Below are positions 8,923 through 18,696 of a stretch of 64,000 nucleotides of DNA, in pieces. This DNA comes from Anaerolineae bacterium. GTDB taxonomy: Bacteria > Chloroflexota > Anaerolineae > Aggregatilineales > UBA2796. The notes below the pieces were generated by a model. That model searched no databases. It saw nothing but the letters and a program-made list of their open reading frames with translations, and was not told the DNA's origin. Position 1 is the first letter of the stretch; every line of letters starts with the position of its first letter. Position numbers and translations under genes: made by a program. The stretch spans positions 124,001-188,000 of the forward strand of contig JAHBVJ010000008.1 of the NCBI GenBank assembly GCA_019637615.1, written 5' to 3'.

Positions 8923-9043
8923 TTTGACATATACGCTTGATATGTTGCAGGCGGCTCGGCGGATTCAGAGCTTCTACCAATGGGTTTTTCGCAAGAATTT
9001 CGTGATTGAGCAACTTGCGCCGCTACTGCCTCCACCAGAATAA
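8912..9043 (+). pseudogene. Truncated HEPN-domain protein (toxin remnant)
   Basis: Starting at an ATG overlapping the MNT stop by 11 bases, 43 residues are encoded. The opening MQRDLTYTLDMLQAARRIQ is typical of the N-terminus of HEPN partners, but the remaining two-thirds, including the Rx4-6H ribonuclease motif, is missing. After residue 25 the similarity fades, so deletion rather than a single frameshift is likely. It is probably non-functional as a toxin. Confidence 0.65.
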
Positions 9044-9292
9044 TCGGCTCGTTAGATGCTTGTCGAAAATTTCTTAAAAACTTCTTGCGTTCTGGCATTG
9101 ACAATCAGTTCTATATCCGCTATACTGCTCATTATGGGTGAATGACTCTATCTCTCGAACTCATCATCCACGCTCTGACGCAGCCACCACGCGTTGAGTG
9201 CCATTCTCTTAAGCTGTTTTCGATGATTTTTCCTCGCCGCTCACTTGGCTTGGAACATGATCTCTGTCATTCCCACTTAGAACGCTTTATCG

Positions 9293-9414
9293 GCCTGTTT
9301 TTGCCTGTTATGGCCTGATAATTGCCTGATCTTTCCGGTTCAGGACGGATCATTAAGCAGAAGATTTCCATCACCCTGTTATTTTGCCTGTTTATCAGGC
9401 AGATCAGGCAAAAT
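9293..9414. repeat. GCCTG/CAGGC iterated island with hairpin (copy 1)
   Basis: Seven GCCTG or CAGGC units occur in about 117 bases. The last three include a 10-bp inverted repeat, ATTTTGCCTG (9381-9390) with CAGGCAAAAT (9405-9414). The same kind of island is found at 44099-44220, also with seven units. The 9044-9623 gap holds no convincing gene. The rest of it is AT-rich sequence, a heptamer array and a second hairpin. Confidence 0.75.
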
Positions 9415-9532
9415 AGAGTTTCGTTCCAAACGCTGACGATTATGGAGGTTGACCGATGGACACAACATCACACCGCTGGGTTCCGCCCGCTGCCTCACCG
9501 TCGGGACTTCTCCACGCGCGTCTACGTTTACT

Positions 9533-9560
9533 TAGCACTCAGCACTTGGCACTTAGCACT
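9533..9560. repeat. Four-unit heptamer tandem repeat (array 2)
   Basis: Four contiguous heptamers read TAGCACT, CAGCACT, TGGCACT and TAGCACT. It has the same length (28 bases) and unit count as the arrays at 5051 and 51593. It lies downstream of glmS, which is on the other strand. Confidence 0.85.
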
Positions 9561-9569
9561 ATCTCCCCG

Positions 9570-9601
9570 ATGATCCCGTTCCCACCAGCCAACGGGATCA
9601 T
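9570..9601 (-). repeat. TGATCCCGT hairpin (copy 1), possible glmS terminator
   Basis: An 11-bp perfect inverted repeat ATGATCCCGTT/AACGGGATCAT with a 10-base loop sits 23 bases after the glmS stop. The same stem occurs at 43935-43967. There is no T-run, so a terminator role is uncertain; a dispersed palindromic repeat is equally likely. Confidence 0.65.
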
Positions 9602-9623
9602 TGTAGGGATCATGGACGCTCGG

Positions 9624-11465
<1,842 letters not shown>

Positions 11466-11712
11466 AGTTCGCTGTTTCCCTTCCGCATACAGTGCTGATC
11501 ACTGTTCCGTCGTCGGCGCAAGATGATACCGAATCTTCGTTTTGAAACGATAACCACTGCTTGGCACGCTGCACAATCGGAGGGCAACCGTCCTTCATGT
11601 TCATCGCTTGCCGCGCCGCCCATCACCCCTCCCGTTTGTTGGGAGGCTTCTGCTGACGAGCTTGCTATATAGTGGTACCATCGGTTTAATCTTGTTCAAG
11701 AGTGACGCGCTT

Positions 11713-12546
11713 ATGTTTGTGCCGAATGCACCGACCACCACTGCCTCTCCGACAGACTCCAAGCCCGCACCGCCGATGGAGAATGTCTTTCTGTTTAATC
11801 GCGGCAACCGTCGCCGCCTTGATCGCGGTACGCGGGGTGTGCGCCTCAGCCCTGCCGAAACGCCGATCTGGGTACAGGCGTTCATGCTGCTGTTCGTTGT
11901 CTTTATGCTAGGGGTAGTGTATCAGGGGGGCTTCAACCTCCTACGCTGGTTGTTCACCAACATAGACGGCACGCCGATCCGTGCCAGCGTCATTGATAGG
12001 CGAGTCTCGCACGGGAAGAGCACCTCCTATACCGTGACTTACGCCTTCACCGTTGATGATCAGCGCTATGTCGTCTCGCAACTGGTGGATTACGACATCT
12101 ATAACAAGTCCAACGAGCTGGTTGATGTCATGTACTGGCGTCCCAACCCGAACTTCGCCCGTCTCAGTGGCGAGTACGAAGTCGGCTTCATGTTCTTTGG
12201 CAGTCTTTTCCAATTTAGCTGTCCGGGCACTTTCGTGATCCTGATAGGCGCTTTTGTCGTGGCAAGCTTCCGCGACTGGCGCAAACTGGTAGCCAAACAA
12301 CGACGCCTACGTGACGAAGGTCGCCTTATTTATGGCGAAGTGATCACCTGCCGGGGCTACAAGAAGGCCAAGCAGGGTTACAAACTGACCATTCGCTACG
12401 GGTTCCGCACGCCCGATCCCGATGGGCGTTGGGTGAATCGCGAAGAAAGCCGCGTCGTGAATTGGATGCAGCGCAAACCGCTGCCAATCAAAGGTACGCC
12501 CGTCGCCGTTCTTTACGCGGACGCGCAAACCGTGGAAATGCTCTAG
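11713..12546 (+). CDS. Membrane protein, DUF3592-like
   Basis: A 277-residue protein with two clear membrane segments, near 55-78 (AFMLLFVVFMLGVVYQGG) and in the middle (FVILIGAFVVASF). Two soluble beta-rich segments of the DUF3592 kind follow them (PIRASVIDRRVSHGKS..YTVTYAFTVD and LIYGEVITCRGYKK..YKLTIRYGF). The duplicated arrangement suggests two related extracytoplasmic or cytoplasmic modules. The ATG at 11713 is preferred. A TTG at 11608 would add a hydrophobic stretch overlapping what looks like promoter DNA (TATAGT-like at about 11663), so the longer form cannot be excluded. Function unknown. It converges on the FGGY kinase. Confidence 0.7.
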   Translation: MFVPNAPTTTASPTDSKPAPPMENVFLFNRGNRRRLDRGTRGVRLSPAETPIWVQAFMLLFVVFMLGVVYQGGFNLLRWLFTNIDGTPIRASVIDRRVSHGKSTSYTVTYAFTVDDQRYVVSQLVDYDIYNKSNELVDVMYWRPNPNFARLSGEYEVGFMFFGSLFQFSCPGTFVILIGAFVVASFRDWRKLVAKQRRLRDEGRLIYGEVITCRGYKKAKQGYKLTIRYGFRTPDPDGRWVNREESRVVNWMQRKPLPIKGTPVAVLYADAQTVEML

Positions 12547-12558
12547 GCTTGCGTCAAC

Positions 12559-14025
12559 CTATGCCATCCCCGCGAAAATGCCCTTCAACGCGGGGTAGGT
12601 CTGTCGGAACAGCGCATATTGTCCGTCGTAATGCGCTTGCTGTGCTGTGTTCGGTTGCATCGACGCGCTGATCGGGAAAAAGCCCGCTGGTGCATACGAA
12701 TCAAGCTGTCCATTAGCCACTTTCGCCGCCAGTAGCGCCCCGCGCAGCCCGACGTTGCTGGCGTCATCCGCGATGTGTACCGTCGTCTGCGTCATATCCG
12801 CAAATAATTGACACCAGCGTGGGGAACGCGTGCCGCCGCCCGTCAAGGTGAGCGCCGCGACTGGCTCCTTGATTAGCGCGTCAAGGCAGTGCCGATAGGC
12901 GTACACCACCCCTTCCAGCACCGCGCGGCTGAGGTCATCGCGCGTATGACGCGGATTCAGGCCGATGAACGCGCCGCGTGCCGCCGGATCGCTGAAGGGA
13001 GAGCGTTCGCCGTTCAGGTACGGCAGATACAGCAAACTCGTTGGCGCGCGATCCAAGGCTGCCTCGATCATCGTTGCGTGCGACTCGGCACCGAGCACAC
13101 CTCGTGCCCAGTCCAGATTGCCGCCAGCCGTCAGCAGTGGCGCGATGTAGATGAACTTGCCCGGATCGGGATGCGCTAGCGTGAATACGCCGGAATCGGG
13201 TGAAAGGCGCTCGGCTGACGAGAAGGCCACCCAACCACTGGTGCCGAGATAGGCATAGACGCGCCCCTCGACGCCGCTGCCTGCGCCCAATGTCGCCGCG
13301 CCCGCGTCTCCCGGTGCATGATAGACCGGAATGCCCGCTTTCAAGCCGATCAATGCCGCCGCTGACTCGCTCAGACCGCCTATTCTCGTCCCGCCTGCAT
13401 GGATCGGCGCGACCTTGCCCGCCACGACGCCGAGATCGAGCGTGGTCAGCATATCGTCCCCGACCACGCGGCGCTGTTGAATGTCCATCAGGCCGGTGGT
13501 GGACGCCGTTGTCGTGTCGTTGACGGCGTTACCCGTCATCTGGTGGCCGATGAAGCCCGCCGCGCTAAACAGCAGATGCGCTGTGCGTCGTAGATTGGCC
13601 GCTTCGTACTGCTGCATCCAGCGCAGTTTGGCTAACAGACTGCCTGCGTCCTGACTGTTACCCGTCAGTGCTCGTAGGTGGTCGCTGCCGAGCGCCGTGT
13701 TGACCTCGTCGCTTTGCTGTCGGGCACGTGAATCGCTGTACAGGATTACCGGGCGCACAGGGTCGCCGTTCGCGTCGATCAGGATCACATCTTGCATCTG
13801 TCCTGTGATCACGATGCTATCCACCGCACCGGGATCGAGTTCGCGCACCGCTTCAATAACCGCCCGCCACCACAGCGCGGCTTCTTGCTCGACCACGCCA
13901 CTTTCCGCCGTATGGGTAGGATAATCGCGATAGGCACTGCGCAGCGTGTGCCCGTCACCATCGATCAAGGCCGCTTTGGTGCCTGTCGTACCAATATCAA
14001 ATGCTAACCAGCGTTCTAGCGTCAT
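12559..14025 (-). CDS. FGGY-family carbohydrate kinase (xylulokinase-like)
   Basis: A 488-residue sugar kinase that phosphorylates a ketose or polyol with ATP. The phosphate-1 motif LAFDIGTTGTKAALID is at the N-terminus. The substrate-side motif ITGQMQDVILID and the catalytic Asp region YHAPGDAGAATLG (FGGY-C side) are present, as is the ATP-binding glycine motif LTGGGTRSPRWCQ. The start ATG 14025 gives the exact family N-terminus MTLERWLAFDIG; upstream in-frame sequence is extra. The order of residues is closest to xylulokinase, but erythritol- or ribulokinase-like activity cannot be excluded. A membrane protein gene ends four bases upstream on the same strand, suggesting one transcript. No xylA is visible. 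Confidence 0.88.
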   Translation of the reverse strand: MTLERWLAFDIGTTGTKAALIDGDGHTLRSAYRDYPTHTAESGVVEQEAALWWRAVIEAVRELDPGAVDSIVITGQMQDVILIDANGDPVRPVILYSDSRARQQSDEVNTALGSDHLRALTGNSQDAGSLLAKLRWMQQYEAANLRRTAHLLFSAAGFIGHQMTGNAVNDTTTASTTGLMDIQQRRVVGDDMLTTLDLGVVAGKVAPIHAGGTRIGGLSESAAALIGLKAGIPVYHAPGDAGAATLGAGSGVEGRVYAYLGTSGWVAFSSAERLSPDSGVFTLAHPDPGKFIYIAPLLTAGGNLDWARGVLGAESHATMIEAALDRAPTSLLYLPYLNGERSPFSDPAARGAFIGLNPRHTRDDLSRAVLEGVVYAYRHCLDALIKEPVAALTLTGGGTRSPRWCQLFADMTQTTVHIADDASNVGLRGALLAAKVANGQLDSYAPAGFFPISASMQPNTAQQAHYDGQYALFRQTYPALKGIFAGMA

Positions 14026-14029
14026 AGCT

Positions 14030-14794
14030 CTACCCGATTGCCGGCCTAATGATTGCCACCAGAATGATGAACAAGCCAAACCCGATCCGTGCCACAATCG
14101 CCAGCAGCGTCGATTTTGTATACGCGCGCACGCCCACGATGAACAGCATCATAAGCACTGGTTGGACGACAACAAACCACATATCCTGTTGAACAGCCAG
14201 AAACACGTTCACCAGCATGTAGACCAGTGCAGTGCCGATAATCGCCGGTATGTTGTCGCCCGTCCGCGCCGTCGTCGCCGGATACAGCATCCCGCTGAAG
14301 ATCAGTGTCTCCGCGATTGGCTGAATCAGCAGCACACTGATCGCGCCGATCACCCACGTCACGCTGATGACTTCCAACAGGCCGTTATACACGGTCGGAA
14401 TTTCCAGTAAGCGCTTGATCTGCACTGTACCGCCGAACAAATCCAACGCCCATGCAGCGCCTAGCCCGATCAGCAGCGTCAGTACGAACGAGCCGCCGCG
14501 AACTGCCACCAGCTTATACGCCGCGAACCATTGCTCGGCAAACCGTCGCCGCGCCCACACGATTACGCTGGTCGCCGCGACAAGGCTGCTTAATCCAAGC
14601 GTCAACAAATAGCTGTCCGCCGAAATCTGCCCGTTGATTTCGCCGCGCAGCGTAGCGACGATAGTCACCGATAATATCCAGATGGCGACGTAGGCAATCA
14701 CAAAGAAAAACGCCGTGCGTAGTGCCCAAGTGGGGGCAGCTTCACGCGTCCGAAGTCGCTGGAGGAAGGTCAGCTTATCGCGTCCAGTTTGCAT
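14030..14794 (-). CDS. Polytopic membrane protein, degenerate CPBP-like
   Basis: A 254-residue protein with about seven hydrophobic helices. The segment IQPIAETLIFSGMLYP occupies the place of the EExxxR motif of CPBP intramembrane proteases (usually EELLFRG). Here only one Glu remains and the Arg is replaced, so proteolytic activity is doubtful. A second half with FVVVQPVLMMLF and repeated helices fits the CPBP fold. It is transcribed just upstream of the FGGY kinase (gap of four bases). CPBP membership is my reading of a weak motif. Confidence 0.5.
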   Translation of the reverse strand: MQTGRDKLTFLQRLRTREAAPTWALRTAFFFVIAYVAIWILSVTIVATLRGEINGQISADSYLLTLGLSSLVAATSVIVWARRRFAEQWFAAYKLVAVRGGSFVLTLLIGLGAAWALDLFGGTVQIKRLLEIPTVYNGLLEVISVTWVIGAISVLLIQPIAETLIFSGMLYPATTARTGDNIPAIIGTALVYMLVNVFLAVQQDMWFVVVQPVLMMLFIVGVRAYTKSTLLAIVARIGFGLFIILVAIIRPAIG

Positions 14795-15167
14795 CTCAAG
14801 ACACCCTCAGAAGGTCAAACAATAGATCAAACCGCATAACCTTACCTCAGAACAGAAAGTGAGCCTAGAGGGTTGGTTTCAATATGTCCGTCATCAACGG
14901 TACTTTCGACGTTCGCACCGTAAACCGATCCGGACTGTTCGGCAGGCCGATTCGGAGGGTTTCGACAATGTAGGTCAAGGTCTAGAGGCTGCGCAAAAGT
15001 GGCTGTTGTTCGGGTGTGCAGCGAAATCAGCTATAACGGCTTTGTCCTGAACGAGGCTGAGGGTACGCTTATAAACTAGCAATTCAGTACGCGATCCCTA
15101 GCCCTATGCTGCTGGCGAGAAGGGGTAGAGATCGCGGTATTCTCACTGGGTCGCCTGTTGTAGACCG
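14795..15167. other. Intergenic gap with no recognisable feature
   Basis: 373 bases between the membrane protein start and the slipin stop. Short open frames here lack a ribosome site and recognisable sequence. No tRNA-like or hairpin structure was noticed. Confidence 0.5.
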
Positions 15168-16010
15168 TTATTGCTCAATGCGCGGTCTGACGACAGTGCG
15201 GTTATTCGAGCCTTGTTCGGCTTCCGGCTCACCAACACGGTCAAGCATACTCTTGAACGCCTGAATCAGATCGACGGGCATCGGGAAGATGATGGTCGAG
15301 TTCTTCTCACTGGCGATCTCGGTGAGCGTTTGCAGATAGCGCAGTTGGAGGGCAGCTGGTTCACGCGCCATCGTAGCGGCAGCTTGTTGCAACTGCTCGG
15401 CAGCCTGATATTCACCTTGAGCATGGATGATCTTGGCGCGCTTCTCACGTTCGGCCTCCGCTTGACGCGCCATCGCCCGCTGCATCATCTCTGGTAATTC
15501 AATGTCCTTGACTTCCACTACGGAGACTTCAATACCCCATGTTTCGGTCTGTTTGTCGATGATCTCTCGAACGCGCATATTGATCTCGTTACGGTGCGCC
15601 AATAGTTGGTCGAGTTCGACCTGACCGATCACACTGCGCAACGTGGTCTGCGCGATCTGAAGCGTAGCTTGCATATAATCACGCACGTTGACCGTAGCCT
15701 TGATCGGATTACTGACGTGGAAATAGGCCACCGCGTCCACGCGCACCGTGACGTTATCATTAGTGATACAGTCTTGCGGCTGGATGGCGAGCGTGTTGAT
15801 GCGGATGTCTACCTTGAGTGATCGCTCCCAAGGCCAGATCACATACAAACCGGGGCCACGAGGTCGGCGGGTGACGCGCCCAAACGAGAAAATCACTGCC
15901 CGCTCATATTCTTGTGCCACCCTCACCGCCCGCAAAACAAACAATAGGACGATAAGGCCAATCAGGTAGGGTACATACTGAGACAGTAGTTGAACTTCAT
16001 TGGGATTCAT
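15168..16010 (-). CDS. Slipin / SPFH-domain (stomatin-like) membrane protein
   Basis: A 280-residue protein with an N-terminal membrane anchor (about 12-33, VPYLIGLIVLLFVL) followed by a stomatin/prohibitin domain (EYERAVIFSFGRVTRRPRGPG, then DNVTVRVDAVAYFHV). A coiled-coil region rich in Ala, Glu and Lys comes after it (RAMARQAEAEREKRAKIIH). The tail GVEL-type EIASEKNSTIIFPMPVDLI is typical of slipins. Slipins form ring-like oligomers at membranes; bacterial roles are loosely defined. The usual partner, an NfeD-type protease, is not adjacent here. It is transcribed divergently from the P450 gene across a 264-base gap. Confidence 0.92.
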   Translation of the reverse strand: MNPNEVQLLSQYVPYLIGLIVLLFVLRAVRVAQEYERAVIFSFGRVTRRPRGPGLYVIWPWERSLKVDIRINTLAIQPQDCITNDNVTVRVDAVAYFHVSNPIKATVNVRDYMQATLQIAQTTLRSVIGQVELDQLLAHRNEINMRVREIIDKQTETWGIEVSVVEVKDIELPEMMQRAMARQAEAEREKRAKIIHAQGEYQAAEQLQQAAATMAREPAALQLRYLQTLTEIASEKNSTIIFPMPVDLIQAFKSMLDRVGEPEAEQGSNNRTVVRPRIEQ

Positions 16011-16274
16011 ATCCTTAACCTTTCCGATCAGAGTGCTAGTCTGTACAAAGGACTAATTATCCATATTCAAGATATGCGCGATGTAGTTGTGTGTCTACCC
16101 CATAATTGAGGTATCCGCCAATGACAATAGAGACAGCACGTCGCATTGTCATACAATTGCGATGATGGCAGGCACGATGAAACCCATAGATTAACACGAT
16201 TTCGCATGGCAGATTGTGGCTAACTGTACTACTATACGCCCCGCGTTTAGATTTTTAGTGATGAGTAGTACCGT

Positions 16275-17483
16275 ATGACACAAAATCCAATGCAAGCGAA
16301 TTCATCGATGCCGTCTATCTCGCTCGGAGCGGATTTCATCGCGAACCCGTTCCCCATGCTAGAAATGCTGCGGAATAATATGCCCGTGTTTCGCTATGAA
16401 TTGCCAAATGGCAAAGCGATGTGGTTTATCACGCGCTTTGAGGACGCGATCCGTGCGCTCCGTGATACGCGTCTGTCATCGAACGCCTATCACACGCTTG
16501 GTGGTGGTCAGGCGGGACGACAATCGGCCTTGGGTCTAGAACGCTCGATGGTCTTTCTGGATGACCCCGATCACGCGCGGTTGCGGACGTTGGTATCGAA
16601 GGCGTTCACCCCACGCTTCATCGAGGAATTGCGCCCACGTATCGAGGAGATCGCCGACGCCTTGCTGGACAAGGTGGAACCGCGCAAGGGCATGGACTTG
16701 GTGGATGATTTTGCTTTCCCGCTGCCAATCAACGTAATCTCAGAAATGCTCGGTGTACCGCCAGAAGATCGGGAACAGATTCGCGAGGGATCAAGCGCGT
16801 TAAGCGATGCCACCTCGACTGATCCGCGACGTTGGCAGCAGATCAGTAACTTTGCGGCTTTTGTCAGGAAACTGATCGCGCAGAAGCGCAGCCAACCCGC
16901 CGACGATCTCATCAGTCGGTTGGTGAATACGAATGACGACGACAAGCTGACCGAACAAGAACTGCTCGGCATGGTCAGCCTGTTGATTTTCGCCGGACAT
17001 GAAACGACGTCCAACCTGATCGGCAATGGCATGTTGGCGCTGCTCTCACAACCCGCGCAGATCGAGCGCTTGAAGAACGATCCTTCACTCATTCCCGGTG
17101 CCATCGAGGAACTATTGCGTTACTGCGGGCCAGCCGTCTCCACCGGGCCGCGCTTTGCGACGGAAGATGTAGAAATCGGCGGGCAAGTGATTAAGCGGGG
17201 CGACATGGTGAATGTCGTAATCGGTTCCGGGGATAGGGACTCGTCACAATTCACTGATCCTGATGAATTGGATGTAGCGCGCAAAGTCGAACGCCATCTG
17301 GCCTTTGGGCACGGCATCCACTACTGCTTGGGTGCGCCGCTGGCTCGGCTGGAAGGGCAGATCGCCTTCGGAGCACTAATCACCCGCTTTCCGAACTTGC
17401 AATTGGATTGTGACCCGAATACGTTGACATGGCGCGGCAATTCGGTGTTGCGTGGACTTGCAAGCCTACCCGTCAAGTGGTAA
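16275..17483 (+). CDS. Cytochrome P450
   Basis: A soluble bacterial P450 of 402 residues. The oxygen-binding I-helix motif AGHETT is near residue 240, the ExxR motif in EELLR is near 278 and the heme-thiolate loop FGHGIHYCLG is near 344-353. The order and length match class I bacterial CYPs of the CYP107/CYP105-like type. These need a ferredoxin and reductase; neither is encoded in the window. The ATG at 16275 gives a normal N-terminus without a membrane anchor. Substrate unknown: no biosynthetic cluster surrounds it. Confidence 0.95.
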   Translation: MTQNPMQANSSMPSISLGADFIANPFPMLEMLRNNMPVFRYELPNGKAMWFITRFEDAIRALRDTRLSSNAYHTLGGGQAGRQSALGLERSMVFLDDPDHARLRTLVSKAFTPRFIEELRPRIEEIADALLDKVEPRKGMDLVDDFAFPLPINVISEMLGVPPEDREQIREGSSALSDATSTDPRRWQQISNFAAFVRKLIAQKRSQPADDLISRLVNTNDDDKLTEQELLGMVSLLIFAGHETTSNLIGNGMLALLSQPAQIERLKNDPSLIPGAIEELLRYCGPAVSTGPRFATEDVEIGGQVIKRGDMVNVVIGSGDRDSSQFTDPDELDVARKVERHLAFGHGIHYCLGAPLARLEGQIAFGALITRFPNLQLDCDPNTLTWRGNSVLRGLASLPVKW

Positions 17484-17493
17484 AGGCGCGGAA

Positions 17494-17520
17494 CGTGCTG
17501 AGTACGTAATCCTTAATGCC
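17494..17520. repeat. Degenerate heptamer tandem array (copy 3)
   Basis: CGTGCTG, AGTACGT, AATCCTT and AATGCC match the array at 51593 in phase and order with several substitutions. It starts 11 bases after the P450 stop, like the other stop-adjacent copies. Confidence 0.5.
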
Positions 17521-17631
17521 GTTAGAGTCGAGCGTCATGTGGCGCTCGGCAGAAGTGCCAGAATGACAATGGCGTTATGGGAACAGGAATTCGCCTTCGA
17601 TCTACCTATCTTCAACTTCCGTTGAGGTGAG

Positions 17632-17665
17632 AAATAAAAACCGGAGGCAGGCTGCACTCCGGTTT
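17632..17665 (-). terminator. Terminator closing the F0 ATP synthase operon
   Basis: A 9-bp stem AAACCGGAG/CTCCGGTTT with a 10-base loop. On the minus strand it is followed by TTTTATTTC. It lies 39 bases after the atpF stop, so transcription of the F0 genes ends here and no F1 genes follow. Confidence 0.85.
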
Positions 17666-17703
17666 GTGAACAGCGTCTAAGCTGCTCGGAACGTTGAGGG
17701 GTG

Positions 17704-18405
17704 TTAGCTGATGGTGGCGGCGAGCTTGTTCAGGTTGCTGCGCACGCTGCCATCGACTACCTTGTCACCAGAGCGAATGATCAAGCCACCGAGGATGGAA
17801 GGATCAACCTTGTAGCTGATATTCTTCGCGCCGGTCTTCGAGGCGATCTGCGCACGCTCGGCATCACCGAGAGGCATCGCGCTGACAACTTCGAGAGTCG
17901 CGCCGAGGTTAGCGGCGGCAGCAGGCACCTGCGTGAAGAAGTCATTGACAATGGCCTGTGACTTCTTCTCATCGAGCGACTGACCGATCACGCGCTCCGC
18001 AGCAGCGATAGCGATCTGACCGACCTGCGCGCGCACTTCAGCGAGCATAGCATTGCGCTCTTCTTCGGCATCCTGACGAGCCTTGACGCGGATGGCATCG
18101 GCCTCACGGCGGGCTTCTTCAAGGACGCTCTTGGCTTGGTCTTCACCACGGCTGCGGCCTTCTTCGACCAGCTTTTGCGCGGAAACACGCTGCTCATCAA
18201 TGTACTTTTGAGCGTCGCGTTCAGCGTTGGCACGGGCGAGTTCCGCAGCACGGGCATCTTCCAGCCCCTTCGCAATTTTTTCACGGCGGGCTTCCAGCGC
18301 GGCGACCAATGGCTTCCATGCCAGCGCCCAGAGGACAATGGCAACCAAGCCGAAGTTCACGATCTGCGCTAAAAGAAAGCCCCCATTAATACCTAATTTA
18401 TCCAA
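17704..18405 (-). CDS. atpF: F0 ATP synthase subunit b fused to a C-terminal delta-like domain
   Basis: A 233-residue protein. Residues 1-30 hold the membrane anchor (INGGFLLAQIVNFGLVAIVLWALAWKP). A long charged coiled coil to about 155 is typical of subunit b, the peripheral stalk. After a short linker, residues about 160-233 match the C-terminal domain of F1 subunit delta: the VSAMPLGDAERAQI segment, and the conserved SILGGLIIRSGDKVVDGSVR, where delta normally has LIGGvvvriGdkviDgSv. The delta N-terminal six-helix domain, which binds the alpha subunits, is absent. Full b-delta fusions are known in mycobacteria; here only the delta C-terminal part is attached. A separate atpH may exist elsewhere. 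The terminator follows directly. Confidence 0.85.
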   Translation of the reverse strand: MDKLGINGGFLLAQIVNFGLVAIVLWALAWKPLVAALEARREKIAKGLEDARAAELARANAERDAQKYIDEQRVSAQKLVEEGRSRGEDQAKSVLEEARREADAIRVKARQDAEEERNAMLAEVRAQVGQIAIAAAERVIGQSLDEKKSQAIVNDFFTQVPAAAANLGATLEVVSAMPLGDAERAQIASKTGAKNISYKVDPSILGGLIIRSGDKVVDGSVRSNLNKLAATIS

Positions 18406-18431
18406 TGTGTCCTCCTATGCTGGCGATTGAT

Positions 18432-18671
<240 letters not shown>

Positions 18672-18696
18672 CTAAGGAAATGATCGAGCGTGTTAA

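Noticed and set aside
11466..11620. glmS ribozyme upstream of glmS
   Set aside because: No recognisable core sequence or pseudoknot arrangement was seen. The known ribozyme is mainly in Firmicutes.
14859..15050. Short plus-strand frame in the 14.8-15.2 kb gap
   Set aside because: No ribosome site, no recognisable sequence and no coding character.
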